Assembly (NCBI GenBank): GCA_016874795.1
Contig: VGTG01000002.1
Span: 1-64,000, forward strand
DNA length: 64,000 nt
Source of the DNA: Deltaproteobacteria bacterium
GTDB lineage: Bacteria; Desulfobacterota; Binatia; UBA12015
Reading direction: 5' to 3'
Under the pieces are notes generated by a model. That model saw only the letters and a list, made by a program, of their open reading frames with translations. It ran no database searches and was not told where the DNA came from. A program made the translations under genes and the position numbers. Positions within the stretch are counted from its first letter, which is position 1. Every line of letters starts with the position of its first letter. Shown here one piece after another: positions 50,843 through 63,239 of this stretch.

Positions 50843-51834
50843 ACCGCACGATCCAGATCGTCGTCTCGGTGCTGATCACGGTGGGCGCGCTGTGGTACAG
50901 CCTGTCCGGAGTCCAGCTCGGCTCGTTTCTCGAGGACCTCGGCCAAGCGCGGCTGGTCTGGCTCGTTCCGATGGCGGCGTGCGCCGTGCTCGCGCTCTGG
51001 CTCCGCGCGGTGCGATGGAAGCTCCTCCTGGGCACGCTCGGACCGCTCGGGGACACGCCGGTATTCCACGCGACGAACATCGGCTTCCTCGGGAACATGG
51101 TGCTGCCGCTCCGCGCCGGCGAGGTGATCAAGCCGGTCGTGGTCGGCCGCGCCGGTCGGATCAGCACGCCGGCCGCGTTTGCCACCGTCGGGCTCGAGCG
51201 CTTCTGCGACCTCGTCATGCTCGGCGCGTTCGCCGTTCTGACCGTGTTTCTCGTTCCGCAGGCGGACTTCGCGCGCGCTTGGGCAAACAGCATCGTGGTG
51301 TTCCTTGGCGTGGCGCTTCTCGCGGTGGTCGTCATCATCCGCAGCGCGGGCTGGCTCGAGGCCCGTCTCGACGCGATCGCGGACCGCCTGCCGGCGTTCG
51401 CGGCGCGCATCGTACGGGAGATCGGCCGCGGCGTGCTCCACGGCCTGCGGGGTCTCTCCGACTTTCGCGTCCTGCTGCCGGTGATCGTGTACTCGGCTCT
51501 CGTTTGGCTCGTGGCGGTCGCGGGCTTCGTCGCGGGTGCGCTCGCGCTCGAGATCGACGCGCCGCTCGTGCCGCTCGGGTTCGCGGTCACGGTCGCGGTA
51601 GCGGTCGCGGTGTCGCTTCCGTCCGCTCCGGGTTTCATCGGGGTCTTCTGGGCCGGCTCGAAGGCGGCACTCGCGCTCTTCGGGGTGCCGGACACGATGG
51701 GGTTCACGTACGGGGTCCTCAACTGGATCGTACAGCTCGTCGTGATCGTGGCACTCGGACTCTGGTCGATGTCGCGGCTTCACCTCTCCTTCGGTGACGT
51801 GCGCAACGCGGCGTCGACCTCGGAGGCCGCTTGA
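50839..51834 (+). CDS. YbhN/AglD-like flippase-type membrane protein
   Basis: LWLRAVRWKLLLGTLGPLGDTPVFHATNIGFLGNMVLPLRAGEVIKPVVVGR...ATVGLERFCDLVML; GTG start overlaps previous stop. Confidence 0.85.
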   Translation: MNRTIQIVVSVLITVGALWYSLSGVQLGSFLEDLGQARLVWLVPMAACAVLALWLRAVRWKLLLGTLGPLGDTPVFHATNIGFLGNMVLPLRAGEVIKPVVVGRAGRISTPAAFATVGLERFCDLVMLGAFAVLTVFLVPQADFARAWANSIVVFLGVALLAVVVIIRSAGWLEARLDAIADRLPAFAARIVREIGRGVLHGLRGLSDFRVLLPVIVYSALVWLVAVAGFVAGALALEIDAPLVPLGFAVTVAVAVAVSLPSAPGFIGVFWAGSKAALALFGVPDTMGFTYGVLNWIVQLVVIVALGLWSMSRLHLSFGDVRNAASTSEAA

Positions 51835-53117
51835 GGCTCGAGGGCAAGAGCGTCCTGCTCGGCGTGACGGGCGGGATCGCCGCGTACAAGGCGCCGGAGA
51901 TCGTCCGATCTCTCCGGCAGCGCGGTGCTCGCGTGCGCGTGGTCTTGACGCAGTCCGCCCTCGAGTTCGTGACGCCGCTGTCGCTGCAGACCGTATCGGG
52001 CGAGAAGGTCTCGACGAGCCTCTTCGATCTCGGACAGGAATCCGAAATCGGCCACATCCAGCTCGCGGACGGTGCCGACGTCGTCCTGATCGCCCCCGCG
52101 ACGGCGAACGTGATCGGGAAGTGCGCGGCCGGGCTCGCGGACGATCTCCTGACCACGATCCTCCTCGCGACGCGGGCACCGGTCGTCGTCGCGCCGGCGA
52201 TGAACGTCCACATGTACGAGAACTCGCTCGTGCAGGAGAACCTCTCGCGACTCGCGGGCCGCGGCTGGCGCATCGTCGAGCCGGACGTCGGCTCGCTCGC
52301 CTGCGGCTACGAGGGCCTGGGGCGCCTGCCGGATCCGAACGTGCTCTTGGAGGAGGTGTCGGCGGCTCTCGCGCCGGACGATTTCGCACGCGAGACCGTG
52401 CTGATCACGGCTGGGCCGACGCGCGAGCCGATCGATCCGGTGCGCTTCGTCTCGAATCGCTCGTCCGGCAAGATGGGCTTCGCGCTCGCGCGTGCGGCGG
52501 CACGGCGCGGCGCTCGTGTCGTCCTCGTGACGGGACCGACGAGCCTCGCGGACCCGCGCCACGTCCGCACCGTGCGCGTCGAAACGGCAGAGGAGATGGC
52601 GCGCGTGGTTCGCGGCGAAGCGCGTGCCGCGACCGTCGTGATCGCGGCCGCGGCCGTCGCGGACTTCCGCCCCTCGCGTCCCGCAAAGGAGAAGGCGCCG
52701 AAGAAGAAGGGACGGAGCACGCTCGAGCTCGAGGCGACCCCGGACGTGATCGCGACCGCGGTGCCGCGCGGCCCGGGACGCGTCGTCGTCGGCTTCGCGG
52801 CGGAGACCACCGATCTGATCGAGCGAGCTCGCGGAAAGCTCGAGCGAAAGGCGCTCGACCTGATCGTCGCGAACGACGTGACGGCCGCGGGTGCAGGTTT
52901 CGACGTCGAGACGAACCTCGTCACGCTGATCGATCGGGCCGGGACGGAAGCGCTCCCGCTCCAGGGCAAGGACGAGGTCGCGGACGCGATCCTCGATAGG
53001 GTCGCGAGGCTGCGCACCTCGCGGCAGCGGGGGCAGGCCCCGTCGACGCGCCCGCGAGTGTCGCGCTCAGCCGGCCGCGCGGGCCGGCGCGTCCAGGGAC
53101 GCCTCCAGCGACGGTAG
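51831..53117 (+). CDS. coaBC: Bifunctional phosphopantothenoylcysteine decarboxylase/phosphopantothenate-cysteine ligase
   Basis: SVLLGVTGGIAAYKAPEIVRSLRQRGARVRVVLTQSALEFVTPL, APAMNVHMYENSLVQENLSRLAGRGW, TAGPTREPIDPVRFVSNRSSGKMG; TTG start. Confidence 0.95.
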   Translation: MRLEGKSVLLGVTGGIAAYKAPEIVRSLRQRGARVRVVLTQSALEFVTPLSLQTVSGEKVSTSLFDLGQESEIGHIQLADGADVVLIAPATANVIGKCAAGLADDLLTTILLATRAPVVVAPAMNVHMYENSLVQENLSRLAGRGWRIVEPDVGSLACGYEGLGRLPDPNVLLEEVSAALAPDDFARETVLITAGPTREPIDPVRFVSNRSSGKMGFALARAAARRGARVVLVTGPTSLADPRHVRTVRVETAEEMARVVRGEARAATVVIAAAAVADFRPSRPAKEKAPKKKGRSTLELEATPDVIATAVPRGPGRVVVGFAAETTDLIERARGKLERKALDLIVANDVTAAGAGFDVETNLVTLIDRAGTEALPLQGKDEVADAILDRVARLRTSRQRGQAPSTRPRVSRSAGRAGRRVQGRLQRR

Positions 53118-53984
53118 GACGCTCGCGATGATCTCCTGCTCGCGCTCCTGATCGAGCGTCCCGCGGCGCGCGAGCGTGCGAAGCCGCTTTCGCACCGTAT
53201 AGGCGAGAGCGAGGTTCTCGGCTCCCGTCGGATCGGCCGTTTGGCAGGCGGCGCCCTGTCCGTTCTGCATCAAGTCGACGATCGCCTCCGTGCAGAGGTG
53301 GTTGAAGCGGTCGATGTCGACCATCTCGAGCGGATAGCGACGGCTGTGCGTCGCCCGCTGCATCAGCGTCTGCCAGTACTCGAGGCGCTGCAGCGCGAGA
53401 AGCGAGTCGAAGATCCGCTTGTTCGTCCTGAAGGAGAACAGAGTCCGCTCGACGACGCGCTCGACGAGGTCGTCGCAGTGCGGGTAGAGGTTCGCGGCGA
53501 CGAGGTGCAGGAGCGGCCGCCGCTCGGGCGGCTGGTTCGCGTCGAACCGCGCCTCCCAGTAGACGTGCCGCATCGAGGTCGCGCGGAAGCTCCCGATCAG
53601 CCGCACCGGGAGGTAGTAGTTGTGCGAGAACGTGTCGCTCGCCAGGTGCGAGAGATACCCGCGCGCGAAGGCGCGCTCCGCGTCGGTCTGAGCGCTGTCG
53701 AGAACGGTCCAGCCGGTTCGCCAGTGGTGGCAGTGCGTGTACAGGCTTTGCGTGAACTTCTTCGCCTGGATGATGTCGGCGCCGATGCAGCCGTAGAGGT
53801 ACTCGTACGGGAAGCGGCCGAGCAGTGTCGCGACGTCGGGCGGCAGCGCGTCCAGCCTGCCGAGAACCTGCGCTCCGTGCACGAGGTGGGTGACGGGCCC
53901 CCAGGCGAACGCCTCGACAGGCGAGAGGAGGAGCCCGCACAGCGCCGCGAAGCCGGACGCGACGGCGAAGGCGAGAGGTGACAT
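53067..53984 (-). CDS. Zinc-dependent phospholipase C-like exported protein
   Basis: Signal peptide then FAWGPVTHLVHGAQVLG...FPYEYLYGCIGADIIQAKKFTQSLYTHCHHWRTGW...RGYLSHLASDTFSHNYYLP (His/Asp metal motif). Confidence 0.82.
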   Translation of the reverse strand: MSPLAFAVASGFAALCGLLLSPVEAFAWGPVTHLVHGAQVLGRLDALPPDVATLLGRFPYEYLYGCIGADIIQAKKFTQSLYTHCHHWRTGWTVLDSAQTDAERAFARGYLSHLASDTFSHNYYLPVRLIGSFRATSMRHVYWEARFDANQPPERRPLLHLVAANLYPHCDDLVERVVERTLFSFRTNKRIFDSLLALQRLEYWQTLMQRATHSRRYPLEMVDIDRFNHLCTEAIVDLMQNGQGAACQTADPTGAENLALAYTVRKRLRTLARRGTLDQEREQEIIASVLPSLEASLDAPARAAG

Positions 53985-54015
53985 TTCTACCAAGTAGCGT
54001 AGGATCTCAGCCGCG

Positions 54016-54762
54016 ATGTCACAAGCCGTGCGAGCGCTCGCCCGCGACCTAGCCGCGCACGTCGAGTGGCTGGCGCTCTCCGGCGTCGAGGCGATTCCCG
54101 AGGGCGTCGCGCTGCCGCGCGGGGGCGGCGCCGCGTCGCCGGGACGCGACCACGGCGAGGCGTCGAGAGTCGACTCCGGCGAAGCGAAGCACGATCTCTC
54201 TGGGGGTGATCTCGGTGAGCTGCAGCGCGCTCTCGCGGGCTGCGAGCGGTGTCGTCTCGCGCGCGGACGCACCCACATCGTCTTCGGCACCGGCGATCCG
54301 CAGGCACGCGTCGTCTTCGTCGGTGAGGGTCCGGGGCAGGAGGAGGATCGCCAGGGGCTCCCCTTCGTCGGCGCGGCGGGGGCCCTCTTGACGGACATCA
54401 TCGAGAAGGGAATGCGCGTGCCGCGCTCGTCCGTCTATATCTGCAACGTCGTCAAGTGCCGACCGCCGGGGAACCGGAATCCGGAGCCGGACGAGGTCGA
54501 GGCGTGCTCGCCGTTCCTCGCGCGCCAGATCGACCTGGTGCGGCCCGACGTGATCGTCGCGCTCGGGAAGTTCGCCGCGCAGACGCTGCTCGAGACGGCG
54601 ACGCCGATCACGCAGCTCCGCGGCCGTTGGCACGAGTACCGCGGGATCCCGCTGATGCCGACGTTCCATCCGGCGCACCTTCTGCGGAATCCCGCCTTCA
54701 AGAGAGAGGTTTGGGAAGACATCAAGCAGGTGATGGCGCGTCTCGGGTTGCGCTCGGGGTGA
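54016..54762 (+). CDS. Type-4 (Fe-S) uracil-DNA glycosylase
   Basis: [50 protein letters not shown]...[16 protein letters not shown]...[12 protein letters not shown]. Confidence 0.94.
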   Translation: MSQAVRALARDLAAHVEWLALSGVEAIPEGVALPRGGGAASPGRDHGEASRVDSGEAKHDLSGGDLGELQRALAGCERCRLARGRTHIVFGTGDPQARVVFVGEGPGQEEDRQGLPFVGAAGALLTDIIEKGMRVPRSSVYICNVVKCRPPGNRNPEPDEVEACSPFLARQIDLVRPDVIVALGKFAAQTLLETATPITQLRGRWHEYRGIPLMPTFHPAHLLRNPAFKREVWEDIKQVMARLGLRSG

Positions 54763-56099
54763 CGCGGCCGCTCCATGCGGCGATCCTCGCGATCGTCCTC
54801 GCGCTCGGGTTTCTCGCTTCGAGCGGGCACCTCGGGCGCGCCTTCGGTGCCGAGCCCGCGCCTCGGGTCCTCCTTCTGCACGTCGACGGGGCGGTCAGCC
54901 CCGCGAGCGCCGACTACATCCAGGCGGGTCTCCGCCAGGCCGAGAGCGAGAGGTTCACGGCGATGGTGATCGAGCTCGACACTCCCGGGGGGCTCCTGAG
55001 CTCGACTCGCACGATCGTGAAGGATCTGCTCGCGTCGCCCGTCCCGACGATCGTCTACGTCGCTCCGAGCGGCGCCGGAGCTGCTTCCGCAGGCGTCTTC
55101 GTCGTGATGGCGGGAAACGTCGCGGCGATGGCCCCCGGTACCAACATCGGAGCGAGCACGCCCGTGCAGGGAAGCGGCGCGGAGCTCTCTGGATCGATGG
55201 GGAAGAAGGTCAAGAGCTTCACGGCCTCGTTCGCGAAGGCGGTCGCCGAGCAGCGCGGACGGAACGTCCAGTGGGCGGCGAAGGCCGTCAACAAGGCGGT
55301 GTCCGCGACGGATCGCGAGGCGCTCGAGCTCGGCGTGATCGATCTCGTCGCACGCGATCTCGACGAGCTCCTCGCGAAGGCCGACGGGCGGACGGTCAAG
55401 GTCGGCGGAGAGTCGCGCGTGCTCCGCGTCGCCGGAGCGATGGTGGCCGTGCGCCCGATGTCGCTCCGCCAACGCGCGCTCTCCTTTCTCGCCGATCCGA
55501 ACGTCGCGTACCTGATGATGCTCGCGGGTCTCCTCGGGCTCTACCTCGAGCTGTCGCATCCGGGCACGCTCGTGCCGGGCGTGGTCGGCGGTCTCTGTCT
55601 CGCCATCTCCCTCGCGTCCTTCCAGATCCTCCCGATCGACACGACCGGCGCACTGCTGATCGTGCTCGGCGTGCTCCTCCTCGTCGCGGAGATCTTCCTT
55701 CCGAGCTTCGGAATCGTCGGTGCGGCGGGCGTCGTGTCCTTCGTGCTGGGCTCGCTCTTCCTGTTCGATCAATCGGAGCCCGGAATCTACGTCGACCGCG
55801 CGCTGATCGGCAGCGCCGCGGCCGCGGTGGGCCTCGCCATGCTCGTCGTCGGAACGCTCGTCGTGCGCACGATGCGTGGGCGCGCGGCCACGGGGCGCGA
55901 GGCGCTCGTCGGCGAGGTGGGCGAGGTGCGGACGCGGGTCGCGCCGCGCGGGACGGTGTTCCTTCACGGCGAGCTCTGGCAAGCTCGGTCCCGCGAGCCC
56001 ATCGAGGCGGGACGGCGTGCCCGCGTGCTCGCGATCGACGGCTTGACGCTCGAGGTCGAGCCCGCGGCAGAACGCAACGAGAAAGGAGTGAGTGGGTGA
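54759..56099 (+). CDS. NfeD family membrane serine protease-like protein
   Basis: [68 protein letters not shown] plus C-terminal TM region and OB-like domain. Confidence 0.92.
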   Translation: MTRPLHAAILAIVLALGFLASSGHLGRAFGAEPAPRVLLLHVDGAVSPASADYIQAGLRQAESERFTAMVIELDTPGGLLSSTRTIVKDLLASPVPTIVYVAPSGAGAASAGVFVVMAGNVAAMAPGTNIGASTPVQGSGAELSGSMGKKVKSFTASFAKAVAEQRGRNVQWAAKAVNKAVSATDREALELGVIDLVARDLDELLAKADGRTVKVGGESRVLRVAGAMVAVRPMSLRQRALSFLADPNVAYLMMLAGLLGLYLELSHPGTLVPGVVGGLCLAISLASFQILPIDTTGALLIVLGVLLLVAEIFLPSFGIVGAAGVVSFVLGSLFLFDQSEPGIYVDRALIGSAAAAVGLAMLVVGTLVVRTMRGRAATGREALVGEVGEVRTRVAPRGTVFLHGELWQARSREPIEAGRRARVLAIDGLTLEVEPAAERNEKGVSG

Positions 56100-56854
56100 T
56101 TCAACCCTTGACCGTGTTCGTGGTGATCCTGGTCCTGATCGCGCTCTCCGGCATCAAGATCGTGCAGGAGTACGAGCGCGGGGTGATCTTCCGCCTCGGT
56201 CGCGCCGTCGGAACGCGCGGGCCGGGGATCATCGTCGTGATCCCGTTCATCGAATCGATGCGGCGCATCGACCTGCGGACGGTGACGATGGACATCCCGG
56301 CGCAGGAGGTGATCACCCGCGACAATGTTTCGGTGAAGGTGAGCGCGGTTCTCTACTTTCGCGTCGTCGAGCCGATGAGTGCGGTGATCGCGATCGAGAA
56401 CTACGTGTACGGCTCCAACATGATCGCGCAGACCACGCTGCGGAGCGTCTGCGGCCAGGTCGAGCTGGACGAGCTTCTCGCCGAGCGCGAGAAGGTGAAC
56501 GATCAGGTGCAGTCGATCGTCGACCAGCAGACGGAGCCGTGGGGGGTGAAGGTGTCGACTGTGGAGATCAAGGACATCGATCTCCCGGGAGAGATGCAGC
56601 GTGCGATCGCCCGCCAGGCCGAGGCCGAGCGCGAGCGGCGCGCAAAGGTGATCGCGGCCGAGGGCGAGTTCCAGGCTTCGCAGAAGCTCGCGGACGCGGC
56701 GGCGATCCTCGCGACGCACCCGATGGCGCTGACGTTGCGCTATTTGCAGTCGTTGCGGGAGATCGCGGGGACGAACAACTCGACGACGATCTTCCCGGTG
56801 CCGATCGAACTGATCCGTCCCTTCCTCGATGGCCGGCGGACGGACGCCGAGTAG
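56096..56854 (+). CDS. SPFH/band 7 slipin protein
   Basis: [72 protein letters not shown]; adjacent to nfeD. Confidence 0.95.
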   Translation: MIQPLTVFVVILVLIALSGIKIVQEYERGVIFRLGRAVGTRGPGIIVVIPFIESMRRIDLRTVTMDIPAQEVITRDNVSVKVSAVLYFRVVEPMSAVIAIENYVYGSNMIAQTTLRSVCGQVELDELLAEREKVNDQVQSIVDQQTEPWGVKVSTVEIKDIDLPGEMQRAIARQAEAERERRAKVIAAEGEFQASQKLADAAAILATHPMALTLRYLQSLREIAGTNNSTTIFPVPIELIRPFLDGRRTDAE

Positions 56855-57905
56855 CTCCGGGGCGGAGGGGGGCGTCGCCGGCTTCGCGTACGACCTCCCT
56901 CCCGAGCGGATCGCGCAGGCGCCCGCGGCCGAGCGCGACGGTGCGCGACTTCTGGTCGTGCGTCGTGAAACCGGCGCGATCTCGCACGAGAAGGTTCTCG
57001 ACCTGCCGGACCTCCTCGATCCGGGCGATCTCCTCGTCGTCAATCGAAGCCGCGTGATTCCCGCGCGTCTTCGTGCGCGGCGAGCGAGTGGCGGCCGCGT
57101 CGAGCTGCTTCTCCTCGCGAAGGAGGCAGACGACGCGGGCGGTCCGGTGTGGAAGGCGCTCGCGCGGCCGGCGCGTCGTCTCCAAGCCGGCGAACGGCTC
57201 GGGATCGAGGACGCGGAGGGCTCCGTCGAGGTCCAGATCGAGCGCAACGAGGAAGGCGCGGTCGCGGTTCGATTCGCGGCGGGGACCGACGTCGTCGCCC
57301 TCGCGACGCGCTTCGGAGAAACGCCACTTCCGCCGTACATCCGTCGTCCCGAGGGTGCGACGGAGGAGGATCGCGAGCGCTACCAGACGGTGTTCGCGCG
57401 GGAGCCGGGGTCGGTCGCGGCCCCGACGGCCGGTCTCCATCTCTCGGAGCGTCTCCTCGGAGCGCTCGAGGCGCGGGGCGTCCGCCGCGCGGAGATCGTG
57501 CTGCATGTCGGGCCCGCGACGTTCTTGACGGGGCAACCCGGCCGCGAGGCGCTTGCCGTGGAGCCGGAGCGCTACGAGATCCCCGCGGAGGCGCGCGCAG
57601 CGATCGAGGAGACGCGGGGTCGCGGCCGTGTCCTTGCGGTCGGCACCACCAGCACACGCGCTCTCGAGAGTGCGGCTCGAGCGGGATGGCCAGGGGGCGA
57701 GGCGTCGACGGACCTCGTCCTTCTGCCCGGGGCGCGCTTCGAGGTCGTCGACGCGCTCCTGACGAACTTCCACCTTCCGGGGACCTCTCTCCTCGCCCTC
57801 GTCTGCGCGTTCGCCGGAACGGAGCGAGCGCGCGCTGCCTACGTTGCCGCGCTCGAAGGGGGCTATCGCTTCTACAGCTACGGCGACGCGATGCTCGTCC
57901 TCTGA
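56829..57905 (+). CDS. queA: S-adenosylmethionine:tRNA ribosyltransferase-isomerase
   Basis: [26 protein letters not shown]...[42 protein letters not shown]. Confidence 0.96.
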   Translation: MAGGRTPSSSGAEGGVAGFAYDLPPERIAQAPAAERDGARLLVVRRETGAISHEKVLDLPDLLDPGDLLVVNRSRVIPARLRARRASGGRVELLLLAKEADDAGGPVWKALARPARRLQAGERLGIEDAEGSVEVQIERNEEGAVAVRFAAGTDVVALATRFGETPLPPYIRRPEGATEEDRERYQTVFAREPGSVAAPTAGLHLSERLLGALEARGVRRAEIVLHVGPATFLTGQPGREALAVEPERYEIPAEARAAIEETRGRGRVLAVGTTSTRALESAARAGWPGGEASTDLVLLPGARFEVVDALLTNFHLPGTSLLALVCAFAGTERARAAYVAALEGGYRFYSYGDAMLVL

Positions 57906-57938
57906 CGGTGGCCCTGCGGCGGTGGTCCCGTCTGCTAA

Positions 57939-59439
<1,501 letters not shown>

Positions 59440-59443
<4 letters not shown>

Positions 59444-60984
59444 ATCCGGGAAACGTCATGGTTCGGCTGGGGATCCTCCTGGCCCTCATCGTCGGATCGA
59501 TCATCTACCTCCTGCCGGTCGTGTGGCCGGAAGACTCGAAGCCGTCGTTCCTCGGCGAGAATCCGATCCATCTCGGTCTCGACCTGCGCGGTGGCACGCA
59601 CCTTCTGTTCACCGTCGACGTGGATAAGGGCGTCGAGGCGAACCTCGCTCGAACCGGCGAGGAGCTCGCTCGCGAGGCCAGGGCGGAGAGCATCCCCGTC
59701 ACCGTCACGCACGAGGGCATGACGCTCACGGCAAAGCTCGAGGCGGCGGACAAGCGCGAAGCCTTCGATGCGATGATCTCGAGCCGCTTCCCGACCCTCG
59801 AGATGATGCCGGGAGACGCGTCGCTCGATCAGGTGCGCTTGACCTTCACGAAGCGCGACGTCGAGCAGATCAAGCGCTGGGCCGTCGAGCAGTCGCTCGA
59901 GACGATCCGGAACCGCATCGACCAGTTCGGCGTCGCCGAGCCGACCATCCAGCGTCAGGGAACCAACGACATCGTCGTGCAGCTCCCCGGCGTGCAGGAT
60001 CCGCAGCGTGCGAAGCAGTTGATCGGAAAGACCGCGGTCCTCGAGTTCCGCCTCGTTTCGGACGGAGGAAAGGAGCCCACGGACAAGCTGACCGCGGCGC
60101 AGCCCACCGCGGGCGCTCCGACGGAGTACATGCTCGAGAAGCGCGTTCTGATGAGCGGCACGGCCGTCGCCGACGCGCGCATGCGCCCGGCGACGCAGCT
60201 CGAGGGGCCCTACGTCGAGCTGATCCTCTCGGACTCCGGCGCGCGCGACTTCGAGGCGCTGACGGGCGAGAACGTCGGCCGCAATCTGGCGATCGTTCTC
60301 GACGGCAAGGTCTTCTCCGCGCCGGTGATCCGGGAGCGGATCGGCGGCGGTCGCGCCTCGATCACGGGCAGCTTCGATATCAAGGAAGCGCGTGACCTCG
60401 CGATCGTGCTCCGCGCCGGTGCCCTACCGGCACCGATCCGCATCATCGAGGAGCGCACCGTCGGCCCGTCGCTCGGCCGCGACTCGATCCGTCAGGGCAT
60501 CCTCTCGCTCGCGCTGGGCGGGCTTCTCGTCGTCGTCTTCATGGTCTGGTACTACCGCGGCGCCGGCGTCCTGGCCGACGTCGCGCTCGCGTTGAACGTG
60601 CTGTTCCTGATGGCGCTCCTTGCGGCGTTCGGAGCGACGCTGACGTTGCCGGGCATCGCGGGAATCGTCCTCACGATGGGCATGGCCGTCGATGCGAACG
60701 TGCTGATCAACGAGCGCATGCGAGAGGAGTTGCGCCTCGGAAAGACGCCGCGCGCGGCGCTCGAGGCGGGCTACGAGCGCGCTTGGGCGGCGATCCGTGA
60801 CTCGAACATCACGACCTTCGTGTCGGGTTTGATCCTGTTCCAGTTCGGATCGGGGCCGGTGAAGGGATTCGCCGTGACGCTGTGCATCGGAATCATCACG
60901 ACGGTCTTCACGGCGGTCTTCGCGACGCGCGTGTACTACGACCTCCGGCTCTCGCAGCGACGTCTCGCTCGCTTGAGCGTGTGA
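59440..60984 (+). CDS. secD: Protein translocase subunit SecD
   Basis: NPIHLGLDLRGGTHLLFTVDVDK...RNRIDQFGVAEPTIQRQGTNDIVVQLPGVQDP...GMAVDANVLINERMREELRLGKTPRAALEAGYERAWAAI. Confidence 0.97.
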
Positions 60985-61036
60985 GGGCGCAGCCTGCGTC
61001 ATGCGCCCGTCACATGGGCCTCGTCCGATGCACGCC

Positions 61037-61080
61037 TTGACCCGTAAGTTGCTGATTTCGATGATAAAATGTATCATCGA
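61037..61080 (+). promoter_or_regulatory. Putative sigma-70-like promoter with overlapping perfect dyad (operator candidate)
   Basis: TTGACC (61037-61042) - 17 bp - GATGAT (61060-61065); dyad TCGATGATA-AAATG-TATCATCGA (61058-61080), 9 bp perfect arms in a locally AT-rich stretch. Confidence 0.5.
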
Positions 61081-61146
61081 GCCCAGGTAGGGGTGGTCGG
61101 GTTGACCGGTCCTTCCGGACCGTGTTAGCCACCGGACACGCCAGCC

Positions 61147-61350
61147 ATGGACCCGAAGATGCTGGACAGAACCGAGGCGCTGCTCAACAGCCGGGACGTC
61201 GCGAGACTTCTCGACATGAGTCCCGACCGCGTCAACGAGTTCGCCCGGAAGCAGATCCTCCCGGCCTTCAAGACCGGGCGCCAGTGGCGATTCCGCAAGC
61301 AAGACATCGCCTGGTTCAAGCGACAGCTTCGCGGGGCAACGGCCGCCTGA
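61147..61350 (+). CDS. Small helix-turn-helix (excisionase/MerR-like) DNA-binding protein
   Basis: LLNSRDVARLLDMSPDRVNEFARKQILPAFKTGRQWRFRKQDIAWFKRQLRG. Confidence 0.85.
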   Translation: MDPKMLDRTEALLNSRDVARLLDMSPDRVNEFARKQILPAFKTGRQWRFRKQDIAWFKRQLRGATAA

Positions 61351-61504
61351 CCCCTCCCGGGGCGACAGGGCCGGAGCCAGCGAGATCGATCGGACTGAGA
61401 GGAGCGGAGCATTTGGAGGCGAAGTCGGCCCCCGAGCCGCCCGGGAGTGCGAAGCCCTGGAGCCGCGTCGTCGAGCACGGCGCGGATCGCGGGGATAGGG
61501 AGAG

Positions 61505-62161
61505 ATGATGACGCCGCACACCACGCTGGCCCACGAGAGCAAGATCTACTCGCGCTTCTCGCATTTCTACGACCGCATCTTTACGAACGTATTCTCGCCG
61601 CGGATCTTCCGCGTGGTGAGCGAGCTCGGAATCCCGCGCGGTAGCCGCGTTCTCGAGGTGGGCGTCGGCACGGGACTGTCGCTCGACGCCTATCCGCCGC
61701 ACTGCAATCTGACCGGCGTCGACCTCGCGCCGGACATGCTCGAGCGTGCGCAGCGGAAGGTCTGGTGGAATGGCTGGCAGCACGTTCGCCTCGAAGTCGG
61801 CGACGCGCAGCAGCTCTCCTTCCCGGACGAGCACTTCGACTACGTGACCTCGTTCCACGTGGTCAGCGTCGTGCCCGATCCGGCCGCAATGATGCGCGAG
61901 ATGTCGCGAGTCTGCCGTCCCGGCGGCCAGATCGTCATCATCAACCACTTCCGGAGCGAGCGGCAGCTCATCGCATCTGTGGTCGATCGCTTCGATCCGA
62001 TCACGCGGAAGCTCGGCTGGCGGACGACGCTGCGAGTCGGTGAGCTCCTCGAGGAGGTCGATCTCGAGGACGTGCGCCGGTTCAAGACCTCGCCGCGCTC
62101 GCTCTTCACGGTGATGATCGCGCGGAAACCCGAGCCGCCGCGCCTCAGCGCCGCCTCCTGA
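61505..62161 (+). CDS. Class I SAM-dependent methyltransferase, PmtA-like (phospholipid N-methyltransferase type)
   Basis: YSRFSHFYDRIFTNVFSPRIFRVVSELGIPRGSRVLEVGVGTGLSLDAYPPHCNLTGVDLAPDMLERAQRKV. Confidence 0.82.
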   Translation: MMTPHTTLAHESKIYSRFSHFYDRIFTNVFSPRIFRVVSELGIPRGSRVLEVGVGTGLSLDAYPPHCNLTGVDLAPDMLERAQRKVWWNGWQHVRLEVGDAQQLSFPDEHFDYVTSFHVVSVVPDPAAMMREMSRVCRPGGQIVIINHFRSERQLIASVVDRFDPITRKLGWRTTLRVGELLEEVDLEDVRRFKTSPRSLFTVMIARKPEPPRLSAAS

Positions 62162-62176
62162 ACGAAGCGCCTCGCT

Positions 62177-62749
62177 TCAGTGCGTGAAGCGGCTCGGCTC
62201 GCCGGGGATGATCCCTCGGCGGATGAGCTCGGACGCGTCGGCTGCGCCTCGCGTCAGGAGCCATCGCCGGTAGATGCGCAGCGTGTCGCGGTCGCTCGCG
62301 AAGAGCTCTCGCGCGCTGATCTCGCCGAGAACCCGGACGAGATCGACGAATTGCAGGGCGAGCGAAGCGAACATCTCGCGGACGCGCTCGACCCCGAGCT
62401 CGGCGATGCGTCGATACGCGAGCCGGCCGAGATCGACGTAGTAGCCCGGCTGCACGACCGTGCGGTCGAGACAGTCGACGAACAGGCCCGAGACGAAGAG
62501 CGCGGTGTCGCCGACGAGCTTGTAGCGCGGAAAGCTCGCCGCCGGAGCGCCCGCTTCGGCTTCGAGGTAGGTCAGGGCGAGCGGCTTGTCGAGGAGGCCG
62601 CCGCGGCTCCGGAGGTGCTGCTCGAGCAGCGTAACGAGGTAGAACTCGGTCTCCTCGGTCGGCTCCACGCGCTGGACCGCCATCGCCTCGCGCACGAGCT
62701 CGCGAAAGAACTCGGTGGGGTGGGACTCGAGGATGGTGGGTCGCGCCAT
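62177..62749 (-). CDS. Hypothetical protein
   Basis: 190 aa ORF MARPTILESHPTEFFRELVREAMAVQRVEPTEETEFYLVTLLEQHL...YKLVGDTALFVSGLFVDCL with balanced composition. Confidence 0.7.
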   Translation of the reverse strand: MARPTILESHPTEFFRELVREAMAVQRVEPTEETEFYLVTLLEQHLRSRGGLLDKPLALTYLEAEAGAPAASFPRYKLVGDTALFVSGLFVDCLDRTVVQPGYYVDLGRLAYRRIAELGVERVREMFASLALQFVDLVRVLGEISARELFASDRDTLRIYRRWLLTRGAADASELIRRGIIPGEPSRFTH

Positions 62750-62858
62750 GGCGCCGGGTTCACTCTTCGATCGGCTTCCGTCCTCCGACCGCTGTGGAGG
62801 TATATCGGATCGGCCGCGAGTTGACTGTAGAAGCGCTCGTGGCTAGCGTCAATGAAGT

Positions 62859-63230
62859 ATGAGCGAGATCGTGCACTTGGACGCTTCCGGCGCTCCCGAG
62901 GACCGCGTCGGCCTGTCGCCGGCCGCGGCAACGCGCGTGCGCGCGCTCCTCACGCGCGAGAAGCGTCCCGACTCCGCGGGACTCCGTCTTGCGGTCGTCA
63001 ATGGCGGATGCTCGGGCATGTCGTACACGCTCGGTCTCGCCGATGCGCCGCAGGAGAACGATCTCGTCACCGAGGTCGAGGGTGTGCGCGTCTTCGTCGA
63101 CGGCCAGAGCCTGCAGTACCTCGAGGGTCTCGTCGTCGACTTCGTCGAGAGCCTGCACGGCGGCGGCTTCAAGTTCTTGAATCCGAACGCGGACCGCACC
63201 TGCGGCTGCGGCTCGTCGTTCTCGGTCTGA
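62859..63230 (+). CDS. HesB/IscA-type iron-sulfur cluster carrier
   Basis: LRLAVVNGGCSGMSYTLGLADAPQENDLVTEVEGVRVFVDGQSLQYLEGLVVDFVESLHGGGFKFLNPNADRTCGCGSSF. Confidence 0.95.
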   Translation: MSEIVHLDASGAPEDRVGLSPAAATRVRALLTREKRPDSAGLRLAVVNGGCSGMSYTLGLADAPQENDLVTEVEGVRVFVDGQSLQYLEGLVVDFVESLHGGGFKFLNPNADRTCGCGSSFSV

Positions 63231-63239
63231 GCGCTCGCT

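Noticed and set aside
51580-51625. GCGGTCGCGGT-like micro-repeat
   Set aside because: Encodes TM helix VTVAVAVAVS in the YbhN-like protein; coding low complexity.
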